From assembly GCF_016587375.1 (NCBI RefSeq), contig NZ_BNJG01000002.1, positions 1,488,001-1,552,000 on the forward strand: a stretch of DNA of 64,000 nucleotides, written 5' to 3'. Shown in pieces: positions 41,194 through 51,500 of the stretch. Every line of letters begins with the position of its first letter. Position 1 is the stretch's first letter. A model generated the notes under the pieces. That model was not told the DNA's origin. It did no database searches and saw only the letters and a list, made by a program, of their open reading frames with translations. The stretch comes from Ktedonobacter robiniae. Lineage in GTDB: Bacteria > Chloroflexota > Ktedonobacteria > Ktedonobacterales > Ktedonobacteraceae. The position numbers and the translations under genes were made by a program.

Positions 41194-42792
41194 TCATAAG
41201 GGGGAACAGGCCAGTTTAGCACTTGTTCTTACTTGTTTTTTAGGGTAATTTGCGGCGTTCTCTCCCTTATGTGTCTCTGTTTGCCTGGCTAAGGGGAGGC
41301 TGATGCTGAAGAGTGAGCCTTGCTCAGGCTGGCTCTGGACGTCGATAGTGCCACCGTGCGTGTGGATGATCCATTCGACGATGGAGAGGCCCAGGCCGGT
41401 CCCGCCTGCCGCACGGGAGCGGGCTTTGTCGGTGCGGTAGAAGCGTTCGAAGACATGAGGGAGGTGCTCTGGCGCGATGCCAATCCCCGTGTCGCGCACG
41501 CGGAGTATGGCTCGCTCCTGCTCTATGCCTGTTTCGACTGTGACGTTGCCGCCCGGGTTGGTGTAGACAAGAGCATTCTCGACCAGGTTGAGGACGACCT
41601 GGATCAGGCGTGCCTCGTCGCCCATGACCTGTACCTGCTCTCTTGCCTGGACACTGAGATGCACGGCCCGCTCCTGTGCCAGGTGCTCCATGGTCGCGAC
41701 CGCGCCCTGAGCCAGGAGGTCCAGGCGTACAGGCTCGTGCTCAAAGCTTGCCTGTCCTTCGTCGGCTCGTGCCAGGACCAGCAGGTCGCGAATCAGTTCG
41801 CCCAGGCGTTCGGATTCACTGGTGATGTTTTGCAGGACATGCATGTACATTTCGGGTTCACTGCGCTCAGAGAGGGCGACCTCCGCCAGGCTGCGGATGG
41901 CGGCGACGGGGGTGCGCAACTCATGCGCGGCATCTGCCGTGAAGCGGCGCTGGCGCGCGAACATGGCATCAAGTGAGGCCAGCATCTCGTTGAAGGTCAG
42001 AGCCAGGCGCTGTACCTCGTCCTGGGCGCGTGGGACGGGCACGCGCTGCGTGAGGTCGCCCACGGCGATGGTACGCGCGGCACTGGTCAGGCGCCCAATA
42101 GGCTGGAAGGCCTTGCAGGCTAGCAGGTAGCTGCCGAATCCCCCCAGGAGCAGTACCAGGGGACCAAGCAGTACGAGTTCGTATATGACATTATTGAGGG
42201 TAGCGTCCAGCGCGGCCAGCGAGGTACCCACCTGTACCAGGCCATAGACGCTGCCATGGTCGATCAGGGGCAGGCTATAGAGGCGCACCTCCTGTCCATC
42301 GCGTGCGCTCACTGTACCAATCCAGGCCTTGCCTTTACTGGTGTTTTGCTCAATGGCTTCCGGCAATTTTAGCACCTGGAAGGTTGGCGAGCTGTAGATC
42401 TCGGTGTTGTCCGGCCCAATGATGCGCACGGGTCCCTCCATGTCCACGGCGAGGTTGGGCTGAAGGCGCATCATCTCGATAGCCTCGTTCTTGTGTTCCT
42501 GCCATTGCTCGTAGATTGGGCTCTGTCCACTGGCCTGCTGTTCCATCTTTTTCTTATAGTTTAGCCCACTGGTAATATGTTGTGCGCGCACGAGCAGGGA
42601 GGTGTCTATGTTGTGATTGAGGGTTGCACGTAATTGCATGTAGAAGAGCGTGCCAAAGAGCAGCAAGAGGAGCACAAAGACCATGCTCGTCCAGAGGGCT
42701 ACCTGGGCGCGTATGCCTAGCGGCCATGCATGCCTGTACTTGCTATGGCTCTTTAAGCTGGTAACCGAAGCCTCTGATGGTGTGAATAACAT
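41194..42792 (-). CDS. Two-component sensor histidine kinase
   Basis: 532 residues from ATG 42792, which follows AAGGAGAATCCG inside the end of the response-regulator gene (50-base overlap). First membrane helix about 30-50, an extracellular domain (about 51-190), second helix about 195-215 (LLGPLVLLLGGFGSYLL), HAMP (about 216-270), HisKA with DAAHELRTPVAAIRS (phospho-His near 290), and HATPase with NLVENALVYT, DTGIGIAPEHLPHVFERFYR and GGTGLGLSIV. Classical membrane sensor; stimulus unknown. Partner is the OmpR-type regulator immediately upstream. Confidence 0.93.
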   Translation of the reverse strand: MLFTPSEASVTSLKSHSKYRHAWPLGIRAQVALWTSMVFVLLLLLFGTLFYMQLRATLNHNIDTSLLVRAQHITSGLNYKKKMEQQASGQSPIYEQWQEHKNEAIEMMRLQPNLAVDMEGPVRIIGPDNTEIYSSPTFQVLKLPEAIEQNTSKGKAWIGTVSARDGQEVRLYSLPLIDHGSVYGLVQVGTSLAALDATLNNVIYELVLLGPLVLLLGGFGSYLLACKAFQPIGRLTSAARTIAVGDLTQRVPVPRAQDEVQRLALTFNEMLASLDAMFARQRRFTADAAHELRTPVAAIRSLAEVALSERSEPEMYMHVLQNITSESERLGELIRDLLVLARADEGQASFEHEPVRLDLLAQGAVATMEHLAQERAVHLSVQAREQVQVMGDEARLIQVVLNLVENALVYTNPGGNVTVETGIEQERAILRVRDTGIGIAPEHLPHVFERFYRTDKARSRAAGGTGLGLSIVEWIIHTHGGTIDVQSQPEQGSLFSISLPLARQTETHKGENAANYPKKQVRTSAKLACSPL

Positions 42793-43414
42793 CGGATTCT
42801 CCTTGTTCACATAGTTTGCGCCGCACGTAGCGTACATAGACATCGATAACGTTGGAGAGGTTTTCCGCGTCGCTCTCCCAAATATGTTCCGCAATCATGG
42901 TCCGGCTAATGACCTGCCTGGGATTGTGCATCAAGAACTCTAGCAGGAGATACTCCTTGCGTGTCAGATTGACCTTGCGCTCTCCCCTCCACACTTGATG
43001 GTTGATAGTATCAAGGGTTATGTCCAGAAATTTGAGTTGTGACGTCTTGCTGGGTCCCTCGCGCCGTAGCAGCGCCCGCACACGCGCCTCCAACTCGCGA
43101 AAGGCAAAGGGCTTGGTCAGATAGTCATCCCCGCCGATATCCAGGCCGTTCACGCGATAGTCGACACCGTCGAGCGCTGTGAGAAAGAGGATGGGCATGG
43201 TCTGCCCCTGCTCGCGCAAGGTCCGGCAAATGTCAAAACCGTCCATGTCGGGGAGTAAGACATCCAGAATGACCAGGTCATAGGGCTCTAAGCCTCCCAG
43301 CGCCAGGGCCTGTTTGCCATTGTTCACCAGGTCGATAACATAGCGCTGGCGCTCCAGCCCCGTCTTCATGCTTTCTCCGACGAAGAGATCATCCTCGGCG
43401 ATCAGTATCCGCAT
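42743..43414 (-). CDS. OmpR/PhoB-family response regulator
   Basis: 223 residues. Receiver domain with AEDD at the N-terminus (about 6-9), phospho-acceptor Asp in LVILDVLLPD (about 51), Thr in FLTALDG and Lys in DYLTKPF (about 101). A winged-helix output domain (about 125-222) has the standard NLTRKEYLLLEFLMHNPRQV and RTMIAEHIW, then VDVYVRYVRRKLCE-type recognition helix and TIRGFGYQL. Start ATG follows AAGGAGATGCAAG. Co-transcribed with the kinase gene by overlap, and starts the two-gene operon. Confidence 0.95.
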   Translation of the reverse strand: MRILIAEDDLFVGESMKTGLERQRYVIDLVNNGKQALALGGLEPYDLVILDVLLPDMDGFDICRTLREQGQTMPILFLTALDGVDYRVNGLDIGGDDYLTKPFAFRELEARVRALLRREGPSKTSQLKFLDITLDTINHQVWRGERKVNLTRKEYLLLEFLMHNPRQVISRTMIAEHIWESDAENLSNVIDVYVRYVRRKLCEQGESDVIHTIRGFGYQLKEP

Positions 43415-43467
43415 CTTGCATCTCCTTCCTTTTTCTCCTATTTCAGGTATAACTGAGTGATTAATAG

Positions 43468-43540
43468 GAATATAAAAATTGTGTGTTTATGGCGGCGTGG
43501 GCAACGCCCACACCGCCATAAACACACAATTTTTATATTC
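43468..43540. terminator. Very long hairpin upstream of the two-component operon
   Basis: 35-bp stem with one mismatch and a 3-base loop, beginning 53 bases upstream of the response-regulator start. It lies between divergent genes, so it is not placed like an ordinary terminator. Confidence 0.6.
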
Positions 43541-43695
43541 TACATACCAATCTTACAGCCATATACTCCTATTTGTGGATGCAAAGCTTGACCCACGAAT
43601 AGCATCTTCTGTAGAGTTATCTCTAAAGAGAAAAATCTAGCATTAACGGCTATACACATATTTGCTTTTCAAGAGCTTTTGAAGGATGTATTTGC

Positions 43696-44694
43696 ATGTC
43701 TGCGATGGATCGAGAACCGACGGATCTAAAACCTATTTATGGTCCAGGCCCTTACAGTGGAACCGGTGTGTTTACTGGTGATCAGCAAGCTTTTTATAAT
43801 GCCCCTAATGCCCACAATGCCGGGGGTGGCGCGCCTACTCCTATAGCGCCTACTCCAGAGTATGGGCAGACGGGACCGCTCGGGTCGCCCAACACGACCA
43901 GGGCATTACTGGCGCCCAATCCTACCACGCCGCTTCCGTATCATGCCCAAAATAAGGCCCAAACCGGGATGCTGGGCAAGAGCAAGACGACCGCTCTACG
44001 CGAGCCTCTGCTTATCAAGGGCGAAGGGAAACGCGAAACAAGTATTCGCCCCCCACAGGGGAGGCGCGCAGTTATCCAGATCTCGGTCGCGGTCCTGATG
44101 CTCTTTATTATGGTTGGAAGCCTGCTCGCGGTAAATACACTGGGAGGTCCCACCAGTGGTAGTGCCATCACGAATCCCGCCAACCTGGGCCTCAACAATT
44201 CCACTAACCTCTCTGATTCGCAAGATCCCAATCAGAGTTCGATTCTCTCCCAGGCAGCGACGGCAACGGCGGTCTCGATTTACGGCAATAATGATGTTAG
44301 CTACTCAGATAACGGTTCGGGTGGTTCGGTGGCCGGTGGTTCCTCTAATCATGGAGCTTATGGGCAATGTACCTACTGGGCTGCAATGCGTTTTCATGCT
44401 GTGACTGGCGTCTGGGTGCCCTGGTATGGCAATGCCTGGGAATGGGCCTCTGGAGCGCTCCAGTATGGCTGGCGTGTCTCCTCTAAACCGAGTGTGGGCG
44501 CAATCATTGTTCTCCAGCCGGGAGTGCAGGGAGCGGGCGGTGTTGGACACGTGGCGTATGTCGAGAGCATCAATGCCGACGGATCCGTCTATACCAGCAA
44601 CTACAACTGGTATAACAATGGCGGTGGCTTCGCCAGGCTCTCCTACTGGACCTTCTATCCCGGCTCTGGCGTCTCCTTCATCACCTTGCCATAA
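43696..44694 (+). CDS. Membrane-anchored CHAP-domain amidase/peptidase
   Basis: 332 residues. A Pro/Gly/Asn-rich cytoplasmic N-terminus (about 1-120), one membrane helix (about 126-148, AVIQISVAVLMLFIMVGSLLA), a Ser/Asn-rich linker, then a CHAP domain (about 215-332) with GQCTYWAAMRF (catalytic Cys), VGHVAYVESI (His) and SNYNWYN. CHAP enzymes cleave peptidoglycan cross-bridges or the amide bond. Its long cytoplasmic front is unusual; it may link the enzyme to a cell-division or wall-synthesis complex. GAAGGATGT lies upstream of the start. Confidence 0.88.
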   Translation: MSAMDREPTDLKPIYGPGPYSGTGVFTGDQQAFYNAPNAHNAGGGAPTPIAPTPEYGQTGPLGSPNTTRALLAPNPTTPLPYHAQNKAQTGMLGKSKTTALREPLLIKGEGKRETSIRPPQGRRAVIQISVAVLMLFIMVGSLLAVNTLGGPTSGSAITNPANLGLNNSTNLSDSQDPNQSSILSQAATATAVSIYGNNDVSYSDNGSGGSVAGGSSNHGAYGQCTYWAAMRFHAVTGVWVPWYGNAWEWASGALQYGWRVSSKPSVGAIIVLQPGVQGAGGVGHVAYVESINADGSVYTSNYNWYNNGGGFARLSYWTFYPGSGVSFITLP

Positions 44695-44789
44695 ATTATT
44701 GGTACATTCCTTGTTTAAAGTGTATGAGGTGGAAACCTACTCACCATGACGCGAAAGGGCTCCCCATCTCCCAAAATCCCAACAGAACT

Positions 44790-44832
44790 ACGCATAGGCG
44801 CGGGGCGGCATTGCCGCCCCGCGCCTATGCGT
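44790..44832. terminator. Perfect hairpin between convergent genes
   Basis: 21-base arms (ACGCATAGGCGCGGGGCGGCA and complement) with a single central base, 11 bases beyond the PhnD-like gene's stop. Confidence 0.75.
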
Positions 44833-44842
44833 GGAGGATATT

Positions 44843-45631
44843 TTATTTGCTTGTCACCAGGGCGAACATGTGGCGGATGTCGTCATAGGCGCAGTCGGCG
44901 ACCGGGATGAAGCGCTCTATTCGACCAGCTTGCAGGTGTTGGGCCGCTTCGGGGTCCAGGTGCATTGAGAGCAATGCCGCGCGTATCTCTTGCCTGAGTT
45001 GTGGCTTCAGGCGGGTTGAGATAACGAGCGGCGGTACGCCTGAGGGACCAAACGCGTCGATGATGCGGAACTGTGCCACATAGTCTGGCCGTTGCAGGCG
45101 CAGAACGTCGAGCACATGCGAATCGATGGCCGTAACGTCGGCGCGTCCATCGTGCACTGCCTGGAGCGATTGCAGGTGTGAGCCAGTCGCGAGGGCGCTA
45201 CGAAAGAAACTGGGGTCCAGTCCGCGCTGGTAGAGGTTATAGCGCACCAGGTTGTAGCCCGAGTGGGACGAAAACTCGTTATAGGCCCAGTTCGACCCAT
45301 AGAGATCGGTGAACGTGGTGTAGGGACTCTCCTGGTGGACTACTATATCGGAGAAATAAATGGCCCTACCCTGGTAACGCTCGCCGTGGAGCGTGGGCGC
45401 GGCCAGTAACTCGACCTCCGAGGTCGGCTTGTCCCTAAGACGTACGTAGAGGAGACCACAGAGGAAGGCGATATTGTGCTCGCCTGCTATCAGCTCTTCC
45501 AGGGTCTCGCCGGTACGCAGTGTGGCGACCAGGCCCAGGCGCTCGCCGAGATAGCGCGTAATATAGGCGTAGGTCTCATAGAGCAGCGGCGAAAGATAGG
45601 TCGCGACTCGTAGCTCTTGATGGTCAGTCAT
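44843..45631 (-). CDS. PhnD-like substrate-binding fold protein without signal peptide
   Basis: 262 residues from ATG 45631 (GTGAGGAAT upstream); an overlapping GTG 45640 is the alternative. Solute-binding fold of the phosphate/phosphonate PhnD family: RVATYLSPLLYETYAYITRY, IAFLCGLLYVRL, SDIVVHQESPYTTFTDLYG, WAYNEFSSHSGYNLVRY, SHLQSLQAVHDGRADVTAID. It lacks a signal peptide or lipobox and no ABC permease or ATPase is adjacent, so it is probably a cytoplasmic sensor rather than a transport receptor. Translationally coupled to the unknown 211-residue gene upstream. Confidence 0.85.
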   Translation of the reverse strand: MTDHQELRVATYLSPLLYETYAYITRYLGERLGLVATLRTGETLEELIAGEHNIAFLCGLLYVRLRDKPTSEVELLAAPTLHGERYQGRAIYFSDIVVHQESPYTTFTDLYGSNWAYNEFSSHSGYNLVRYNLYQRGLDPSFFRSALATGSHLQSLQAVHDGRADVTAIDSHVLDVLRLQRPDYVAQFRIIDAFGPSGVPPLVISTRLKPQLRQEIRAALLSMHLDPEAAQHLQAGRIERFIPVADCAYDDIRHMFALVTSK

Positions 45632-45636
45632 ATTCC

Positions 45637-46272
45637 TCACCGCTCCTTCCCGCTCAGTGTCACCAGTTCCACCACTGATTTTTGCATGCCTTCGAAGAGA
45701 TAATAGCGGCTGGTGTGTAGTTGTAAGGCATCTTGTGAAGCAGGCGTAAGCATGCCTTGATGTAGGCGAATCCAGTCATAGTAAGCGGGCGCCAGCTCAT
45801 ATGCCGCATAGGTATGCCCGGCCATCCCTTTGAGGTGTGTACCCAGGCCCGAACCTTGAAAAAGCACCAGGTTATACCAGAGGCGAGGACGTAGCGCGAA
45901 CGAGGAGTAGCTCACCAGACTCGGTACATTAGCCACGTTTACCAGTAGCTCCTGATCTATGCGGCTGATCTCGTCAACCAGGCAGGGCGGAAGTTGTGAA
46001 CGCCGCTGGCTCACGAAGCCAACGAAGGAGAGCTGAGGGGCGCTTTTCAGAACATCTGGTCGATAGATGGCGATCCGATGCGCACGGTTATTTGGCTCTA
46101 CAAGTGTGTGCAGCCAGGGCTGTTTCTCATCTTCCTCAAGTATGGGTTGCTCTAGCAGGCAACGCAAACGCGTGTGCATAAAGTTGAGGACGAAGAGGTC
46201 GGTCCGGTTCTTCTTAATAATGTTCTTTGACTTAGAGAGTGCTGGCTGTACATAGTTGAGGGTAGTGCTCAT
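45637..46272 (-). CDS. Conserved-type protein of unknown function, coupled to the PhnD-like gene
   Basis: 211 residues, no signal peptide or membrane helix. A charged N-terminus (SKSKNIIKKNRTDLF) leads to an alpha/beta body with LVSYSSFALRPRLWYNLVLF and MAGHTYAAYELAPAYYDWIR, then a C-terminal LEQ/helical end. The segment WYNLVLF...H...A...L.P.YY...R.H.G resembles an unnamed family I recall from cyanobacteria; that link is memory-based, not searched. Its stop overlaps the start of the PhnD-like gene, so the two proteins are made together and may form a complex or pathway. Function unknown. Confidence 0.7.
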   Translation of the reverse strand: MSTTLNYVQPALSKSKNIIKKNRTDLFVLNFMHTRLRCLLEQPILEEDEKQPWLHTLVEPNNRAHRIAIYRPDVLKSAPQLSFVGFVSQRRSQLPPCLVDEISRIDQELLVNVANVPSLVSYSSFALRPRLWYNLVLFQGSGLGTHLKGMAGHTYAAYELAPAYYDWIRLHQGMLTPASQDALQLHTSRYYLFEGMQKSVVELVTLSGKER

Positions 46273-46743
46273 TGCTTTACCTCCTCTTAAAAAAAAGGCA
46301 TATGCCTCTAGCCATCATGCTATCAGCATGATAGTACAAATGTACGTCAAGTGCTTTCTCGTTTACACGTTTCTTTCAGGCAAGACCAAAGGGAGTATTA
46401 GCGAGGACAACAACAGAGGCGGCGCATAGAAGAGCAGCAGAAGAGTGGTAGAGGGGTTGAGGAACGCGGGCTAGTAATTGCGTTTTGTCTTATCCACATA
46501 CAAAATTCCATCCTCGCAAAGAATAAATAGGGCAGCACTCTCAGATAAAGTGAAGCTATTCGTATTGTAAAAGGCTAACCTTCCTTTTGTCAAGATAATA
46601 TTGAGTTAATTTATCAACATAGTCATAAATAGGTGTAGCTTAGCTTGATTGATAGCGAGATAATAATGTAGAAGGGTACTTTTGCCAAATCGAGCGCCTT
46701 CGACGAAGCTCTGTCAGGCTAGCAAATATATAAAGAGTATGCT
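46273..46743. other. Divergent intergenic region
   Basis: 471 bases without a gene. It has a dyad ATCATGCT-ATC-AGCATGAT at about 46315-46333, near the start of the unknown gene, and AT-rich DNA before the GAF kinase. I see no other structure. Confidence 0.6.
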
Positions 46744-48219
46744 ATGAAGGAGCGGGAACTACGAGAGTCAGAGACCAGCGAATCTCCGATATCCCAGGTC
46801 AAACCACCGCATGAGGAGAAGCAAGCTGAGAAAGCGGCCTCGAACATAGCCAGTAAAAATAAGGCAAGGCTAGAGGAAGCAGTGCTTGTCGAAGCCAATC
46901 ACGCACTCCTGGAGTTTGTCGCGACGCTTCCTACCCTGCCTGTTTGCAATACGCTGTCTTTACCACAGGAAGCGTGGATCTCGCTCACGCAAATGGCAGA
47001 TATTGGTCAACACCTGGTAGAACTTGTAAAGCAGCAGATGAAGTGCGACCAGGTGTTGTTATATACCCATACTTTTCCCGAGGGTTATGCCTTTTTACTT
47101 AGTGCGTCTGGCCTCTCAGAGGAACAACTTCACAAGCGCTGTGCATTATCTGGTACATACAGGCTGAGTGATTACTTTAACCAGGACATTATTGAGCGTC
47201 TCCATAACCAGGAAGCTATCATCCTATCGCGCTCCCAAATTCACTTACCTCCCGAGTACGCTAACGACTTTAGCGAACAAGCCATGCTTATTGCTCCCCT
47301 CTACGCCAAAGAGTACCTGGTTGGTAACCTGGTCGTTGGCCGGACAGATAAAGAAAAGCCTTTTTCTGAACGAGATATTGAACTGGTGAAGGCTATCGCG
47401 ACCCTAATTGTGCTGGTTCTCGAACGCCTGTTAGCGCTGCAAAAATGGATGGAGGTCAGCGCTAGCGGAAAGGTGCTGGCAGAAACCAACCAGCGTATGA
47501 ATGACTTCATCAACCTGGCAAGCCATGAACTTAATACGCCGCTTACCGCCGAGATTGGAAGCATTCAACTGGCGCAGCATCGCTTGCAGCGCTTACGGAA
47601 AAGTCAGCAGAATCAGCCCGGAGTCCAGAGGCAGTTAGACCGCGTTGAAAGTGTGCTCCGTAGTGCGCTGGAGAGCGCGCATCAACAGAAGCACATAATC
47701 AACTACATGGTCGACGACTCTCTGTTACAGAGCAATAGCCTTACTCTTAAGAAACACCTCTATAACCTGGCTGATATTGTGCATGATGTGGTAGAAACGA
47801 TGCAGCCCGCCTATCCTCAGCGTCTTATCCGCGTCTTTTTTGCTGATTCGGAGGCCGACTACCCGGTCTGCGTGGATAAGGACCGCATCAAAGAGGTGCT
47901 GCATTGTTTTCTTGAGAATGCCCTGGCCTATTCCTCGCGGGAGAGCGCGGTTGATGTATGTGTGAGCAAGAGGGGGAGTGAGGTCCAGGTTCAGGTTCAG
48001 GATCGAGGACCTGGATTATCATCCAGGGACCAGGAGCATATTTGGGAGCGTTTCTATCGCTCCCAGGGCCTCAGCGTGCAGCATCGGCTTGACCTGAGCA
48101 TGGGCCTGGCTCTCTACCTTTGCAAATGTCTGGTCGAGCTTCATGGAGGAGAGGTTGGCCTGGAGAGTACCCCCGGCATCGGCTCCATCTTCTGGTTCTC
48201 TCTCCCCCTCTCCAAATAG
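46744..48219 (+). CDS. GAF-domain histidine kinase
   Basis: 491 residues, soluble (no membrane helix). An acidic/basic N-terminus (about 1-50), a GAF domain (about 80-235, LVELVKQQMKCDQVLLYTHT through AMLIAPLYAKEYLVGNLVVG), a coiled segment, then HisKA with NLASHELNTPLTAEIGSIQL (phospho-His near 260) and HATPase with FLENALAYSSRESA, DRGPGLSSRDQEHIWERFYRS and MGLALYLCKCLVELHGG. GAF domains often bind small molecules, haem or bilins. No response regulator is adjacent (an orphan kinase). Long hairpin directly after. Confidence 0.9.
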   Translation: MKERELRESETSESPISQVKPPHEEKQAEKAASNIASKNKARLEEAVLVEANHALLEFVATLPTLPVCNTLSLPQEAWISLTQMADIGQHLVELVKQQMKCDQVLLYTHTFPEGYAFLLSASGLSEEQLHKRCALSGTYRLSDYFNQDIIERLHNQEAIILSRSQIHLPPEYANDFSEQAMLIAPLYAKEYLVGNLVVGRTDKEKPFSERDIELVKAIATLIVLVLERLLALQKWMEVSASGKVLAETNQRMNDFINLASHELNTPLTAEIGSIQLAQHRLQRLRKSQQNQPGVQRQLDRVESVLRSALESAHQQKHIINYMVDDSLLQSNSLTLKKHLYNLADIVHDVVETMQPAYPQRLIRVFFADSEADYPVCVDKDRIKEVLHCFLENALAYSSRESAVDVCVSKRGSEVQVQVQDRGPGLSSRDQEHIWERFYRSQGLSVQHRLDLSMGLALYLCKCLVELHGGEVGLESTPGIGSIFWFSLPLSK

Positions 48220-48236
48220 GCGCCCCCACCAACCGG

Positions 48237-48303
48237 GTAAAAAATAGTGAGAGGTGATATGGCTGGCATCGTCAGCCATATCACCTCTCACTATTTTTTC
48301 TAC
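48237..48303. terminator. Terminator of the GAF kinase gene
   Basis: About 27 bp of stem (AAAAAATAGTGAGAGGTGAT side and complement) with a 7-base loop and a T-run after the right arm. Confidence 0.75.
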
Positions 48304-48445
48304 CCATCTTTGTGATGTGTTCAGGCTCGATCACGATAAGGAAACGTCCGAGCGGATGTTTGATCTGGTATACTTAAGAAGGCCAAAAGGTCCCTCTTTT
48401 CTCCCAAGCCTGGCATAACTTCGTGTTGAAAGAGGTATCATTGTT

Positions 48446-48511
48446 GTTGTGATGGTGGTATGTGCCTGCTCGTGGTATTTACCACGAGCAGGCACATACC
48501 ACCATCACAAC
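48446..48511. repeat. 32-bp perfect hairpin upstream of dnaE
   Basis: GTTGTGATGGTGGTATGTGC begins the left arm; both 32-base arms pair without mismatch around a 2-base loop. It lies 73 bases before the dnaE start, too early to be dnaE's own terminator, and is the second hairpin in the same gap. Confidence 0.65.
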
Positions 48512-48583
48512 GAGCAATTGCGGATAATGAGAAGCTCTGTCACTGATTATAATTATTGATATATTAGCGGGAAGATATTTTTA

Positions 48584-51500
48584 ATGCAAAATTTTACTGA
48601 TTTCGCGCATCTGCATGTCCATACCGAGTACTCCCTGCTCGATGGTTTTAGCCGCATCAAGACGCTGGTGAAACAGGCCAAAGAGTTGGGTATGAAGCAC
48701 CTGGCGATCACCGATCATGGTGCGATGTATGGCGCGCTGGAGTTCTACAAGGCGTGCAAGGCTAATGATATCCGTCCTGTGCTGGGTGTCGAGGCGTATC
48801 TGACCGAGGATATGAACGTCAAGGCCAAGAAGCGTGGTCAGCGTGACTACACTCATCTGCTCCTGCTGGCGAAGAATAACACTGGCTACCGCAACCTGAT
48901 GAAGATGATGACCATCGCCAATACCGAGGGCATGTACGCCAACCACGCCAGGATCGATAAGAACATCTTCTCTCAATATGCCGAGGGCATCATCGCTACC
49001 TCTTCGTGCCTGGGCGGCGAGGTTCCCCAACTGTTGCTGGAGGGGAAGGAAGACGAGGCCAAGAACATTATTCGCTGGTACCAGGATGTGCTGGGACGAG
49101 GGAACTACTATCTAGAGATTCAGGAACATCATGGCCACGAGAAGGACGGTACACCCTCTCCCCAGGGCAAGCTGAATAAGATGCTCTATGGCTTGCACAA
49201 AGAGCTGGATGTGCCCATGATCGTCACCAATGACCTGCACTATGTTCAGGATACGGACGCGCACGCGCACGAGGTCCTGCTCTGTGTGCAGACGGGTAGC
49301 ACCCTCAGCGACCCCAACCGCTTTGCCTTCGATAGCGATGAATACTTCCTGCGTAGCCCGCAGCAGATGTTCGATCTCTTCCCCGAGCTACATGATGGCC
49401 TGCTCAACACGGTACGCCTGGCGGAGCAGTGCGAGGTCGATCCCCTGGCCTACAAGGCGCAACTGCCCAAAGTCGATATTCCACCCCAGTACAGCACGCC
49501 CGACGAGTTCCTCTATGCTCAGTGTCTGGAAGGCATTCGCTATCGCTTTGGCGAGCTGACCGAGCCGTTGAAGCGCCAGCTTGACTATGAGTTGAGCATC
49601 ATCGTGCAAAAAGGCTTTGTACCCTACTTCCTGGTCGTGGCGGACTATGTGCGCTGGGCGCGTGAGCAGGGCATTCGCTGCCTGGCTAGAGGTTCGGCGG
49701 CTGGTAGCCTGGTAGCCTTTACACTGGGTATCACCAACGTTGATCCTCTGCGTTACCAGTTGCTCTTCGAGCGCTTCCTCAATCCTGAGCGCGACGACAT
49801 GCCCGATATCGATATGGACTTCCCCGATGACCGGCGTGAAGAGGTCATCCGTTACCTGGGCGAGAAGTATGGGCACGAGTGCGTGGCGCAGATGGTGACC
49901 TTCAATAGCATGGCCGCCAAGCAGTCGGTAAAAGATGTGGCGCGCTCGATGGGACGCCAGGACCTCGGCGATAAGATCTCGCGCCTGATTCCCACAGGTC
50001 CCAAGATTACGCTGCAAGGCTCCCTCAACGATGTGCGCGACCTGAACGACCTCTACCAGCGCGATGGCGAGGCCAAGGACCTGCTGGATATGGCGCTCAA
50101 GCTGGAGGGCTCGGTACGCTCAACGGGCGTGCATGCCGCGGGCGTGCTGGTCGCCAATGAGCCGCTGGTCAATTTTGTGCCGCTCCAGAAACGTGAGGGT
50201 CGAATCTCGACCCAATACGAGCACGCTCACCTGGAAGAGATCGGCCTGATCAAATATGATATCCTGGGCCTCTCCAACCTGACCATTCTCGATAATGCCG
50301 TGAAGTTTATTAAAGAGTCACGGGGCGAGGACATCAATCTGGAGAAGTTGCCGCTGGACCCCACTGGCGATCCCGAACTTGACCGTAAGCGCCAGAAGGC
50401 TTATGAACTCCTGGCGGCAGGCGAGACCACCGGCGTCTTCCAGTTGGAAAGCGCGAAGATGCGCGAGTATATCAAGATGCTCAAACCAACCTGCATCGAG
50501 GATATCACCGCTATGGTCGCGCTCTACCGTCCGGGTCCGATGGATAGTATTCCCGAGTTCGTTGACGCCAAACATGGACGCAAGAAGGTAACCTATCTCG
50601 ATCCGCGCCTCTCGCAATGGCTGGAGGAGTCGTACGGCGTCATCGTTTACCAGGACCAGGTGCTTCTCATCGCTGTGAACCTGGCAGGCTTCTCCTGGGG
50701 CAAGGTCAACAAATTCCGTAAGGCACTCAGTAAAAAGATCATGCACGAGGTCGAGGGCTACAAGGGCGACTTCTTGAAGGGCTGCGTCAAGAATGGCGTG
50801 AAGCAAGAGGTCGCGGAGACGCTCTTCGAGCAGATCCTCCCCTTTGGTGGCTACGGCTTTAACAAGGCCCACGCCGCGAGCTACGCCGTCGTGGCCTTCT
50901 ACACCGCCTACCTCAAGGCCAACTATACCGCCGAGTTCATGGCCGCGACCATGACCGCTGAGGCCGCGGACGCCAAGAAGATTGCCAACGCCATCGCCGA
51001 GTGTAAGCGCATGGGCGTCGAGGTGCTTGGTCCTGACGTGAATAAGAGCCAGAAGGGTTTCGCCATCGAGAACGGCGGCATTCGCTTTGGGCTGCTCGCC
51101 ATCAAGGGTATCGGTGATGGCCCAATCGACGGTATCATCCAGGCCCGTGCCGAGGGCGGCCCCTTCAAATCGCTAGGTGACTTCTGTACCCGCGTCGATG
51201 CTCACGCGGTTGGTAAGGGAGCTATTGAGACACTTGTCAAGGTCGGCGCGATGGACTCCCTCACGCCGGGCGAGAATCAGCGCCATATCCTGCTGGCCTC
51301 GGTTGAGCGCGCGGTCCAGTATGGCAAGAGCGAGCGTTCCGCCAAGGAGCGTGGTATGGTAAGCCTCTTCGGTGATCTTGAGGAGGTGAGTAGTTCGCTG
51401 GAGTTTAGTCTCTCGACCAATGCCCAGGAGATTCCGCGCAAGCAACTGTTGGAATGGGAGCGCGAGCTGATCGGCGTCTATATCGCCAAGCATCCCCTGG

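Larger units (their letters stand above)
48220..48583. other. Intergenic region with two long hairpins before dnaE
   Basis: 364 bases without a gene; contains hairpins at 48237-48303 and 48446-48511 and the dnaE promoter region. Confidence 0.7.
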
